Source: JBJXHG01 sp046160865 | GTDB lineage: Bacteria > Planctomycetota > UBA1135 > GCA-002686595 | NCBI GenBank assembly: GCA_046160865.1 | Contig: JBJXHG010000006.1 | Location: forward strand, 1-49,046 | Direction of reading: 5' to 3' | Length of the DNA: 49,046 nucleotides | Part shown: piece after piece, positions 32,881-40,811 of the stretch | Position numbering within the stretch: the stretch's first letter is position 1 | Layout: every line of letters starts with the position of its first letter | Translations under genes and position numbers: made by a program | The notes under the pieces: generated by a model | Seen by the model: the letters and a program-made list of their open reading frames with translations, nothing else | Database searches by the model: none | What the model was told of the DNA's origin: nothing

Positions 32881-33801
32881 CTACGGCCCGCGCTTCTCCC
32901 AGCCTGGCGGTGCGCTTGCCCGCACCGCCGTCCACAGTCGCTGCCAGGTCGCGAGGTCGAAGTTCTCTGCCCGCTCGAGGGCCTCGAGCCCGAGCGCGTC
33001 CAGCGTAGCGTGGCTCCCCGCGCGCGAATCGAGCGCTGAGGCCAGTGCTCGCGCGATCCCCTGTCGCCGGTGCTGGAGCACACGCGCGGCGAGCTCGGCG
33101 ATGCCGCGGCGTTCCGCACTGCTCGCGCGGCCTGCGCGCGGAGTGAGTCGCACGACCGCGCTCTCGATCTGCGGCCGGGGCCAGAACGCGCTCGCCGGAA
33201 CCGTGCGGACGCGCTCCGACACGAACGCGAGTTGCACCGCGATCGACAGCGGTCCCCAGTCCCCGGATCCGGGCGCCGCACACAGCCGGTCGGCGACCTC
33301 GCGCTGCACGAGGACGGTGACGCTTCGCGGTCCGGGCTCGTGAAACGCGGCCAGGGCGAGCACGGGTGCCGACACTCCGTAGGGCAAGTTGCTCACGAGA
33401 TGCCAGGGCGCGCTCGGCAGCGCCGCGAGCACGTCCGGATTCCATGCGTGCTTGCCGGCGAGGACGTCCGCCTCGATCCAACGAACCGGCGCGGCGGGTC
33501 CGACGAGCTCGCGCGCGATGGGCAAGAGGCGGGCGTCGATCTCCACGGCGAGGACGGACGCTCCGGCGCCGAGCAGCTCCCGCGTGAGCAAGCCGCAGCC
33601 GACACCGATCTCGACGACCTCAGCGCCCGGCGCGAAGTCGGCGTCGCGCACGATCGCGCGGATCAGGTTGTCGTCGATCAAGAAGTTCTGCCCGAGCCGG
33701 CGCGACGGACGGAAGCCGATCGCTTCGAGCCGCTCGCGGAACCACGTCCAACTCGGCCGACCGGCGGGCCGCGCGTCGTCCGCGCTGCGCGCGGCACTCA
33801 C
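32881..33801 (-). CDS. rsmA: 16S rRNA dimethyladenosine transferase RsmA (KsgA)
   Basis: A 306-residue protein, about 30 residues longer than usual, mostly at the N-terminus. LGQNFLIDD (36-44), the SAM-binding VEIGVGCGLLT (63-73), VEID and the catalytic NLPY (138-141) are all present. It dimethylates two adjacent adenines in the 3' hairpin of 16S rRNA, a late step of small-subunit assembly. GTG 33801 overlaps the stop of the upstream lipoprotein gene as GTGA, so the start is set by coupling. Confidence 0.95.
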   Translation of the reverse strand: MSAARSADDARPAGRPSWTWFRERLEAIGFRPSRRLGQNFLIDDNLIRAIVRDADFAPGAEVVEIGVGCGLLTRELLGAGASVLAVEIDARLLPIARELVGPAAPVRWIEADVLAGKHAWNPDVLAALPSAPWHLVSNLPYGVSAPVLALAAFHEPGPRSVTVLVQREVADRLCAAPGSGDWGPLSIAVQLAFVSERVRTVPASAFWPRPQIESAVVRLTPRAGRASSAERRGIAELAARVLQHRRQGIARALASALDSRAGSHATLDALGLEALERAENFDLATWQRLWTAVRASAPPGWEKRGP

Positions 33802-34793
33802 GTGCGCGCTCCTTCGAGCAGGTGACGCAGTGCGATCGGCGCGTCAGGCCGCTCGCACAGCCGCTCGAGCAGCGGAATCGCAGCGGAGCCCCATGCACGC
33901 CCGACGCCCCGCAGGCGCGCGCGCTCGGAACCGTCGAGACGCGGCGCGGTGCGCCAAAGATATTCCTCCGCATCCGCGGCGCAGCGCAGGCCGACGTCCG
34001 ATGACCGTGCGAGCGGATGCAGGTCTTGCTGATAGAAGCTCCACCGCTGGATCGCGCGCCGGCTGCCCGGGTCGACCTCCTCGACGATCTCGAACAGACG
34101 GCGCGGCCACGCGAGGTACGAGCCACCCATCGCCCACGCGAACGAGGCGGTTGCCGCACTCGCGCCAGTCGGCGGCAACCCGGCCAGATCGCCGTCGGCG
34201 GCGCGCGGCGCCGGTGCGACGGAGTGGATCGGATCTTCGACCCACTCCCACACGTTACCCAGCAAGTCGAACACCGCGAGCGGAGTGCGCCCCTGCTCGA
34301 ACGTGCCGACGGCGACTGGCCGCCCGAGACCGAGCTCGAGCGTGTTCGCCACCGACGCGTGCGCGCTCGATCCCCACGGCCACGGCTGTCGGCGCGGACC
34401 GCACGCGATGCGCAGCCACTCGCGCGCGGTCAACAGGCGCATGCCGCGCTGCGCGGCGAACGTGCGCGCTTCGTCGAGCGTCATGAAGGTGGCTGGCCAA
34501 TCCTCGCTCGCGCCGGCGGGCCACGCCGACACCCACGCCTCGAGCAGCGGATCGCGAGCGGCTTGCGTCGAAAGCCAGCGACGCCACTCGCCGCGCGTCA
34601 CTTCACAGCGGTCGACGACCAGCGCGCGCGGGTTGTCGCCGACGATCGGCACGCCATCGAGCGCCGGCAGCGCGAACGCGTCCGGCGGAACGAAGGCGAG
34701 CCGCTCGAGTTCGGCGACGGCGTCCGCCGGCACCGCGTCCGGGCGGGCGCAGGCGCCGAGCAGAGCGGTGGCGAGGACGAGTCGTCGGAAGAC
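33798..34793 (-). CDS. FGE-sulfatase (SUMF1-like) domain lipoprotein, start codon not canonical
   Basis: About 331 residues. A lipoprotein signal reads FRRLVLATALLGAC. The formylglycine-generating-enzyme-like domain runs from about 55 to 275, with VVDRCEVTRGEWRRWLS, a MTLDEARTFAAQRGMRLLTA strand, LLGNVWEWVED and the closing GLRCAAD. Most such domains are binding modules without catalysis. No ATG, GTG or TTG lies in frame just before the signal; GTC 34793, eight bases past the upstream OmpA-like stop, is the natural position. The 33798 end overlaps rsmA. A start-region sequencing error or a rare start is possible. Confidence 0.65.
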   Translation of the reverse strand, partial: VFRRLVLATALLGACARPDAVPADAVAELERLAFVPPDAFALPALDGVPIVGDNPRALVVDRCEVTRGEWRRWLSTQAARDPLLEAWVSAWPAGASEDWPATFMTLDEARTFAAQRGMRLLTAREWLRIACGPRRQPWPWGSSAHASVANTLELGLGRPVAVGTFEQGRTPLAVFDLLGNVWEWVEDPIHSVAPAPRAADGDLAGLPPTGASAATASFAWAMGGSYLAWPRRLFEIVEEVDPGSRRAIQRWSFYQQDLHPLARSSDVGLRCAADAEEYLWRTAPRLDGSERARLRGVGRAWGSAAIPLLERLCERPDAPIALRHLLEGART

Positions 34794-34798
34794 GGCGC

Positions 34799-35539
34799 CT
34801 ACCTCTTGTCCGAGACGAAGATCTCGACGCGCCGGTTCAAGCGTTTGTTGTCCGCCGCGTTGTTCGGACGGATCGGGTCGTGCTGACCGAAGCCTGCGAC
34901 CGCGACGTCGCGCGCGGCGACCTTGCCTTGGCCCGTGAGCTGGGCCGCGACTTCCACCGCGCGCATCGCGGAGAGCTGCAAGTTGCCCAGCGGAAACTTC
35001 TCCTTCGTCTGCGGCTTCGAAACCGGATCGCTGTCCGTGTGACCGCGTACCCAGATGCGCCCGTGCGGCTTCGATTGGATGTCGGCGGAGAGCTTCGCGA
35101 GCGCGTCGCGACCTTCTTGATTCAGCTCGGCCGAACCAGAATCGAACAGGATCTTGTCCTGCACCATCAGCACGTATCCGCCCTCCACATCGAAACGCTC
35201 GATGTCCTGGAGCGGCCGGTCGAGCCCGTCGATCTTGCGCTGCAGCTCGGAGAGCTGGCTCTCGAGGTCGCCGCCGAAGCTCGCGTCCTGCAGTGCGTTC
35301 ACGTCGTTCATCGCCAGCGCGCGCTTCAGGCGCGCGTTCTCCGCTTCGAGTGTCGCCAACTGACGCTCCTTCTCGTGCAGGCTCGTCTGGTGGTACTTCG
35401 CCGAAGAGACGGCGTCGTCGTACTGGCGTTGCGTCACGCACGACGCGAACCCGAGGAATCCGAGCGCGCACAGGCTCGTGATCCCCTTCGAAAGCAGCGG
35501 CTTCGTGAACCTCGCGTGGTGTTGCACTCTGTGAATCAT
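34799..35539 (-). CDS. OmpA-family (Pal-like) peptidoglycan-binding lipoprotein
   Basis: A 246-residue protein. ATG 35539 starts a signal peptide ending LGFASC, a good lipobox. Residues 60-110 are coiled coil, with leucine/glutamate heptads around YHQTSLHEKERQLATLEAEN. The C-terminal OmpA-like domain (about 120-242) reads DKILFDSGSAELNQEGRDAL, then RGHTDSDPV, and ends LNRRVEIFVS. It would tether the outer membrane to peptidoglycan. An AAGAGA ribosome site precedes the start. The FGE-like gene follows it directly, in the long core operon. Confidence 0.9.
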   Translation of the reverse strand: MIHRVQHHARFTKPLLSKGITSLCALGFLGFASCVTQRQYDDAVSSAKYHQTSLHEKERQLATLEAENARLKRALAMNDVNALQDASFGGDLESQLSELQRKIDGLDRPLQDIERFDVEGGYVLMVQDKILFDSGSAELNQEGRDALAKLSADIQSKPHGRIWVRGHTDSDPVSKPQTKEKFPLGNLQLSAMRAVEVAAQLTGQGKVAARDVAVAGFGQHDPIRPNNAADNKRLNRRVEIFVSDKR

Positions 35540-35788
35540 CGCGGCGTCTCTTTCGGGGACTCGACTCCCCCTCCTGCGTCTTCCACCTCCCGGTCGCCGC
35601 GCAGCGCGCGGAGCCGGCCCCTCGACGGAGCTTCCCCCGCAGCACGAAATGTGCGCGCTCCGCGAGTGCGCGCTCAACGCGGCCGACTCGCGAACGCAGG
35701 GGACGCGCGCGAGTCTAGCGGCGCGCAGCGTCGATTCCAGGGCACGCGTGCGTCGACACTTCCGCGTCGCGTCGCACGTGTGCGCGCG

Positions 35789-36340
35789 CTACAACGAAAC
35801 GCCGAAGATCGACGCGATCGTGCGCGCCGCGCCCGATCCCGCCGCGCGACCGATCGACGTCCACAGCGGGATCGCCGCGACGAGCAAGAGCGCAGTGACG
35901 ACGAGCACCGCGAGCGAGAGCGGGCTGTCCGGCGTCTCGATCACTTCGACGGCGCGCGTGCTGCGACGACCCGCCGCCGGCTCGGCCGCGGCCACGACGA
36001 CCTCGTCCTCGATTTCGACTTCGCCGACGTCCTCGACGCCGTCGTCCTCGATGATCGTCTCGACGTCTTCGATCTCTTCGGTCGCCATCCCGGTCTCGGC
36101 GATCGGATCGGCTTCGTCCTCGAACACGAGTTCCTCGTCCACCTCACCGAGGTCGACGACCTCGCCGCCGGACAGCTCGCTGCGCAGGCTCTCCACGTCC
36201 GCCCGGCGCAGCTTCATCGTGTCGCCTTCGCGGAAGGCGCGGATCTCGCCTTCCGACACGAGGCGCTTGAGCTCCTCTTCCTTGAGGCGCAGCTCCTTGA
36301 GGGCCTCGTCGAAGCTGAAGAACTGGTCTTTCTCGGCCAC
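35789..36340 (-). CDS. tail-anchored membrane protein with N-terminal excisionase/MerR-like HTH
   Basis: A 183-residue protein. Residues 6-55 (SFDEALKELRLKEEELKRLV then EGEIRAFREGDTMKLRRADV) form the HTH-17/excisionase-like winged helix used to bind DNA. Residues 60-125 are very acidic. One hydrophobic helix at about 140-161 (LAVLVVTALLLVAAIPLW) lies near the C-terminus, so the DNA-binding part would face the cytoplasm from the membrane. Similar proteins are common in Planctomycetota. The target and partner are unknown. It is 22 bases downstream of the small exported protein gene. Confidence 0.65.
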   Translation of the reverse strand: MAEKDQFFSFDEALKELRLKEEELKRLVSEGEIRAFREGDTMKLRRADVESLRSELSGGEVVDLGEVDEELVFEDEADPIAETGMATEEIEDVETIIEDDGVEDVGEVEIEDEVVVAAAEPAAGRRSTRAVEVIETPDSPLSLAVLVVTALLLVAAIPLWTSIGRAAGSGAARTIASIFGVSL

Positions 36341-36362
36341 GGTCGCTCCTGTTCGCTGGTTC

Positions 36363-36818
36363 CTACTTGCCCGTCGCGTTGCCGCCGCGGTTCTTGGCGA
36401 ACTCTTGCTCGAGGTCCTCGTACTTGTACTCCGAGCGGTCGTTCCAGCCGTTGAGTTGCAGATCGAGATCGATGCGCCGTGCGCCCACGAACTTGATCCC
36501 CTGGCTGCTCGACGGTCCGCCGCTCGCCTGGTAGATCGCGATCTGCCGGTTGACGGTGTCGACCAAGTACAGGATCGACGAGCCCGTCACGTCGATGCCG
36601 GTGACGGCGATCATCGTGTTGTTCGAGTCCGAGTTCCCCATCGTCGGCAGCTGCGGCAGCACGGGGAACTGATCCTGGGTCGGCGTGTCGTCGTCATCGT
36701 CCTCTTGCGCCGCGACGCGCCGACTGTGCGCGGGCTCGAACAAGAGACCGATCGCCGCGAGCGAGATGCCGGCGACGAGCAAGGCTCCGCGGTTGTTCAT
36801 CGAACTCGTGGGTGACAT
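36363..36818 (-). CDS. small exported protein of unknown function
   Basis: A 151-residue protein with ATG 36818 and a GGGAG site eight bases upstream; ATG 36800 is an alternative. A hydrophobic stretch (GALLVAGISLAAIGLLF) is followed by AHSRRVAAQEDDDDD, which looks like a signal peptide with a cut after the AQ or a single-pass anchor. The mature part has a beta-rich segment (ILYLVDTVNRQIAIYQ) and a charged tail. No family is recognised. It is followed by the HTH-TM gene in the same transcript. Confidence 0.55.
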   Translation of the reverse strand: MSPTSSMNNRGALLVAGISLAAIGLLFEPAHSRRVAAQEDDDDDTPTQDQFPVLPQLPTMGNSDSNNTMIAVTGIDVTGSSILYLVDTVNRQIAIYQASGGPSSSQGIKFVGARRIDLDLQLNGWNDRSEYKYEDLEQEFAKNRGGNATGK

Positions 36819-36924
36819 GCGTGTGGGCTCCCGGACCGGACTCCCGATCGGACTTTCGGGGGGCAGTATCCTAGCGGCGCCGGCGAGTTGCAGAAAGCGT
36901 GGCGAGCAACTCGTTCTGCTCGCA

Positions 36925-37896
36925 TCACCAGCCCGCCAAGTCGCCCGAGATCTCCTCGACGAGATCCTTCAGTGTCACCAAGCCGAGCGGGCGCTCGCGC
37001 GTGCCGACGATGGCGAGGCGCTGACCGCCGCTGCGCAAGCGCGCGAGTGCGCGATCGACCGGGGTGTGGGCCGGCAGCTCGATGACGGGACGCAGATGAT
37101 CGAGCACCGGGACGTCGGGCCCCGCTCCCAGGACGTCGAGCTGGTGCACATAGCCCAGGACCTTGCCCTCGCGATCGACGACGATCAGGCGCGTCAGCGG
37201 AGCTTCGGCCACCACAGTGAAGCGCTCGGCCTCACTCTTCGCCTCCGAAACGAGCCGGACCCGCGCCCACGGGACCATCGCGCGCTCGACCTCGATCGAG
37301 CGCAGCTTCAGCACGTTGCGCGCGAGCAACTCCGCGTGCGGCAGGATCGCACCCGTCTTCGTGCTCTCGCGCAGGAGATCGAGCACGGCCTCGCGGCCGC
37401 GCACCACGGAGAGCAGTCGCTCCCCGCCCCCCGTCAGCCGCGCCGCAGCGTGCGAGATCAGCCACAGCACGCGCTCGAGCGGCCAGAACAACCAGCGCGA
37501 CAGCTCGAGGAGCGGAGCCGCCGCATGGAGGAACGCGTACGGTCGCCGGCGGAACAAGTCCTTCGGCAGGAGGTCGCCGAAGAAGAATACGAACGGAGTG
37601 ATGCCGAGCGCGAGGATCAACTCGCCCCACGCCGCCGGGAGCCCGATGCGATCGGCGACGCTCTGCGCGCGTCCCGCGACGATCTCCACGCACAGGTTCA
37701 CGCCGAGCACGGTGACGATCACGAACGAGGAGTCGTTGTGCAGGAAGCGCTGCATCAAGCGCGCGCGTGTGCTACGCCGCGCTTCGACTTCGACGCGCAC
37801 GCGCGAGACGGTGTAGAGCGCGGTCTCACTGCCCGAGTACACCGCGTTGCCGAGCACGCACAGCAGGATTACGGCGGCGTCGAACCACAGGCTCAT
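36925..37896 (-). CDS. CNNM/CorC-type membrane protein (DUF21 plus CBS pair), short form
   Basis: A 323-residue protein. The N-terminal DUF21 membrane domain (about 1-175) has four helices, with ITPFVFFFGDLLPKDLF near 108-125 and the conserved P-x-x-L-x turn. A pair of CBS domains (about 195-320) follows, and the protein ends at the second CBS. It lacks the C-terminal CorC_HlyC transporter-associated domain that its partner has. This family moves Mg or Co, or senses ATP-Mg. ATG 37896 overlaps the partner's stop as ATGA, which suggests a hetero-oligomer. Confidence 0.85.
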   Translation of the reverse strand: MSLWFDAAVILLCVLGNAVYSGSETALYTVSRVRVEVEARRSTRARLMQRFLHNDSSFVIVTVLGVNLCVEIVAGRAQSVADRIGLPAAWGELILALGITPFVFFFGDLLPKDLFRRRPYAFLHAAAPLLELSRWLFWPLERVLWLISHAAARLTGGGERLLSVVRGREAVLDLLRESTKTGAILPHAELLARNVLKLRSIEVERAMVPWARVRLVSEAKSEAERFTVVAEAPLTRLIVVDREGKVLGYVHQLDVLGAGPDVPVLDHLRPVIELPAHTPVDRALARLRSGGQRLAIVGTRERPLGLVTLKDLVEEISGDLAGW

Positions 37897-39176
37897 GCGG
37901 CGCCTCCGATGTGCGGCTCGGCGCCGTCGCGCGGCGCCGAGCCGGGCGGCGCCGAATCGGTGGCCGCATCGATGTACATGTCCACGACGCGCACACGCCG
38001 GCCGCGGACCTCGCGCACCTCCGTGACGAGATCGCCGACCCGCACGCGATCGCCCGCGCGCGGAATGCGTCCGAGCAGCGCGGTCACGAAGCCGCCGACG
38101 GTCTCGAAGCCCACCGGCACGACCTCGCGGCCGAACTGCTCGTTCCAGTCGCGGATCGACAAGCTACCGAGCACACGGAAACGCCCTTCGCCGAGCGACA
38201 CGACGGGCGGCGGCGAGAGCTCGCCTTCGACGCGCAAGTCGCCCACGATCTCCTCGAAGATGTCCTCGATCGTGACGATGCCCGCGGTGCCGCCGTACTC
38301 GTCGACGACGACCGCCTCCGTCGCGCGGCTGTCGCGCAACACGCGCAACAGATCGAGCACGCTCGCGACCTCCGGCACGAACAGCACTTTCTGCACGAGC
38401 TCGCGAATCGAGCGGTCGCTGTTCGCGAGCACGTCGCGCAACCGCACGCAGCCCACCACGGCGTCGGGGCTCGCACGGAACACCGGCACCCACGTCAGCC
38501 GGCGTGCGAGCGCACGCGCCACCACGAAGAGCTGCTGGTCCTCGTCCGCCGAGATATCGAGCGCGAGGAGATCGACGCGCGGGGTCATGATCTCGCGCAC
38601 ACGGATGCCCTCGAGCTCGACCACTTCGGCGAGCAGGTCGGCCTCGCTGCCCTCGATCAGTCCGTGGCGCGCGCTGCCCTCGAGCACCTCGCCGAGCGCT
38701 TCGGTCGTGAGCCCGCGCTCCTCGCGCGCCAGCTCGCCCAGCATGCGCATCGCGATCTCGAGCCCGAAGCGCAAGGTCCGTCGCACCGGCCGCATGATCC
38801 CGACCAGGAACGCGACCGGCACGGCGGAGAGCCGCGCGACCTGGATCGGTGCGCGCAACGCGAGCGTCTTCGGCAGGATCTCCGCGAAGAGCACGATCGC
38901 GACGAGCGCGCCGAACAGTACGACGTAACCTTCGAAGGTGGCGCGGCTCTCCGCCAAGTCCGACGCCAGCGCGAAGAAGGCGACGTTCGCGACGAGGTTC
39001 GCGAACAGGATCGCGATGAGCACGCCCTGCGGATCCTCCATGAGCCGCACGGCGGCCGAGCCAGCCTTCTTCCGCTGCGGCTCCTCGAGCGAGAACAGCG
39101 CCGTCTCGCTCGCGCTCAAGAGCGCCGACGCGGCCAGCAGGAGCGGCATGAGGAGCAGATGGACGGTGGAGATCAT
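37893..39176 (-). CDS. CNNM/CorC-type membrane protein (DUF21, CBS pair, CorC_HlyC)
   Basis: A 427-residue protein. The DUF21 membrane domain (about 1-180) contains ALLSASETALFSL near the start and VLFAEILPKTLALR near 95-108. A CBS pair (about 190-320) reads IREIMTPRVDLLAL-like strands and VVVDEYGGTAGIVTIEDIFE. The C-terminal CorC_HlyC domain ends the protein near 410. It is a complete hemolysin-C/CorC-like protein linked to divalent-cation efflux or Mg homeostasis. Its start overlaps the sensor kinase stop as ATGA, and its end overlaps the short paralogue, so the three are translated as one unit. Confidence 0.88.
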   Translation of the reverse strand: MISTVHLLLMPLLLAASALLSASETALFSLEEPQRKKAGSAAVRLMEDPQGVLIAILFANLVANVAFFALASDLAESRATFEGYVVLFGALVAIVLFAEILPKTLALRAPIQVARLSAVPVAFLVGIMRPVRRTLRFGLEIAMRMLGELAREERGLTTEALGEVLEGSARHGLIEGSEADLLAEVVELEGIRVREIMTPRVDLLALDISADEDQQLFVVARALARRLTWVPVFRASPDAVVGCVRLRDVLANSDRSIRELVQKVLFVPEVASVLDLLRVLRDSRATEAVVVDEYGGTAGIVTIEDIFEEIVGDLRVEGELSPPPVVSLGEGRFRVLGSLSIRDWNEQFGREVVPVGFETVGGFVTALLGRIPRAGDRVRVGDLVTEVREVRGRRVRVVDMYIDAATDSAPPGSAPRDGAEPHIGGAA

Positions 39177-40714
39177 CGCTGCGCCGCCGCGCCGTCGCTC
39201 CAGATCGGCAAGCGGATTTCCACGCGCAAGCCGCGGCCGGGCGGGCTCGTCAAGTGCACGCTTCCGCCGTGCGCGGCGACCGTCGTGTGCACGAGCGACA
39301 GACCAAGGCCGGTGCCGCGGCCCACTTCCTTCGTCGTGTAGAAGAGATCCGCGATGCGCGGCAGGTCCGCGGCCGCGACTCCCGGCCCGTCGTCCTGCAC
39401 CGTCAGCACGAGCTCGCGATCCTCTCGCGCGAGGCGCACGTCGACGCGGCCTCCGCCGACCGACGTGCGCGGACGCTCTTCGAGTGCGTCGAGCGAGTTC
39501 ATGAGCAGATTCAAGATCGCTTGCGCGAGCTCGCCACTCTGACCGCGCACGAGCGGCAGCGCGCGCAACGCGTCGAGCGCGTCGTGCGGCGCGAGTCCGT
39601 GCACACCCTCCGGCGCGAACACGATCTCGACCTGCTGCTTCTGCGCTCGATGCTGCACGAGCGCAACGGCGTCGAGCACGGGGTCGACGAGCGACATCGG
39701 CACCGGGCTCGCGCTGCGCGGCGTGAAGCGCAGGAGCTTGCCGACGGTCGCTTGGATGCGCTCGAGTCCGTTCTTGAGCAGCGCGAAGTACTCGGCCTGC
39801 TTCGCGCGCGGCAGGTCTTGCCGCGCGAGCGTCTCGGTCGCGTTGAGCAAGCCGCCGAGCGGGTTGTTGATCTCGTGCGCGATGCCCGCCGCGAGCTCGC
39901 CGGTCGCCGCGAGCCGCCGCTGCGTCATCGCGGCCGTCTGCGCGCGGCGCACGTCCTCCGTCGCGCGCTCGACTTCGCGCGCGAGGTGCTCGTTGAAGCC
40001 TTGGACGGTCGCGGTCATCGTGTTGAAGCGGCGCACGAGATCGGACACTTCATCGCGTCGCGGCGGCTCCGGCAATCGCACCGACAGGTCGCCCGCCGCC
40101 ACGCGCTCCGCGCCGCGCGCGATCGCGGCGACCGGCCCGAGCACGAAGCGCGACAGCATCGCGAACGTGCCCAGCGTGAGCAGCAGCGTCGACACGAGGA
40201 ACCACGGCAAGAGCCCGCGGGTCAGCGCGGCCGGATCGATGCTCGGCTCGATGCGATACCAGCAGCCGCCCCACACGCCGCCTTCCGGATCGAGGATCGG
40301 AACTGCCGCTCCGGCGGCGGTCTCCACGCGCTGACGCTGCGCGATCGCGAGCTCGATGTCGTCGAGCACGGCGCGCCGGTCGAAGTCGGCCGTGCGGCGG
40401 CGGTTCCCCACTGGGTTCAAGAAGACGCCTTGCGGCACGAGTTCGTCGTGCACGCGCTCCAAGTTCTTGTCGACCAGGATCGCGTCGTGGAAGTGGCGCC
40501 AGTGCGGCCAGCGCAGGATCTGCGCGACCTTGAGCTCGCCGCGCGGGTTGATCGTCGCCGGGAGCGTGTAGTCGAGCAGCTCGGCGAACTCGCGCGCCTG
40601 GGCGGCGCGTTGCTCGCCGATGCGGCCGGCGAGGAAGTACAGGCCGGCGCCGAACACCGCCACGTTGATCGCGGCGATGAACAACAGGACGCGCAGGCGC
40701 AGCGAGATCGTCAT
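39173..40714 (-). CDS. membrane sensor histidine kinase
   Basis: A 513-residue protein. TM1 is 8-28 and TM2 168-188, with a periplasmic sensor of about 140 residues between them. HAMP is 190-245, and the HisKA helix has phospho-acceptor His280 in AGIAHEINNPLGGLLN. The HATPase domain is about 370-505, with DDGPGVAAADLPRI and GRGTGLGLSLV. It should autophosphorylate in response to a periplasmic cue and pass phosphate to a response regulator. No response regulator is adjacent. It is followed by overlapping CNNM genes and preceded by the pilus platform gene after 97 bases, so it may sense the envelope or divalent ions. Confidence 0.92.
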   Translation of the reverse strand: MTISLRLRVLLFIAAINVAVFGAGLYFLAGRIGEQRAAQAREFAELLDYTLPATINPRGELKVAQILRWPHWRHFHDAILVDKNLERVHDELVPQGVFLNPVGNRRRTADFDRRAVLDDIELAIAQRQRVETAAGAAVPILDPEGGVWGGCWYRIEPSIDPAALTRGLLPWFLVSTLLLTLGTFAMLSRFVLGPVAAIARGAERVAAGDLSVRLPEPPRRDEVSDLVRRFNTMTATVQGFNEHLAREVERATEDVRRAQTAAMTQRRLAATGELAAGIAHEINNPLGGLLNATETLARQDLPRAKQAEYFALLKNGLERIQATVGKLLRFTPRSASPVPMSLVDPVLDAVALVQHRAQKQQVEIVFAPEGVHGLAPHDALDALRALPLVRGQSGELAQAILNLLMNSLDALEERPRTSVGGGRVDVRLAREDRELVLTVQDDGPGVAAADLPRIADLFYTTKEVGRGTGLGLSLVHTTVAAHGGSVHLTSPPGRGLRVEIRLPIWSDGAAAQR

Positions 40715-40811
40715 CGCGGGCGCGCTCCCCCGCTCGTGCGCGAACCGGGGGCCGCGCGCGAACCCCGGGCGGAGCGCGAGCGAGTGGCAGCGCGCGGAGG
40801 AAGCGGCGGGC

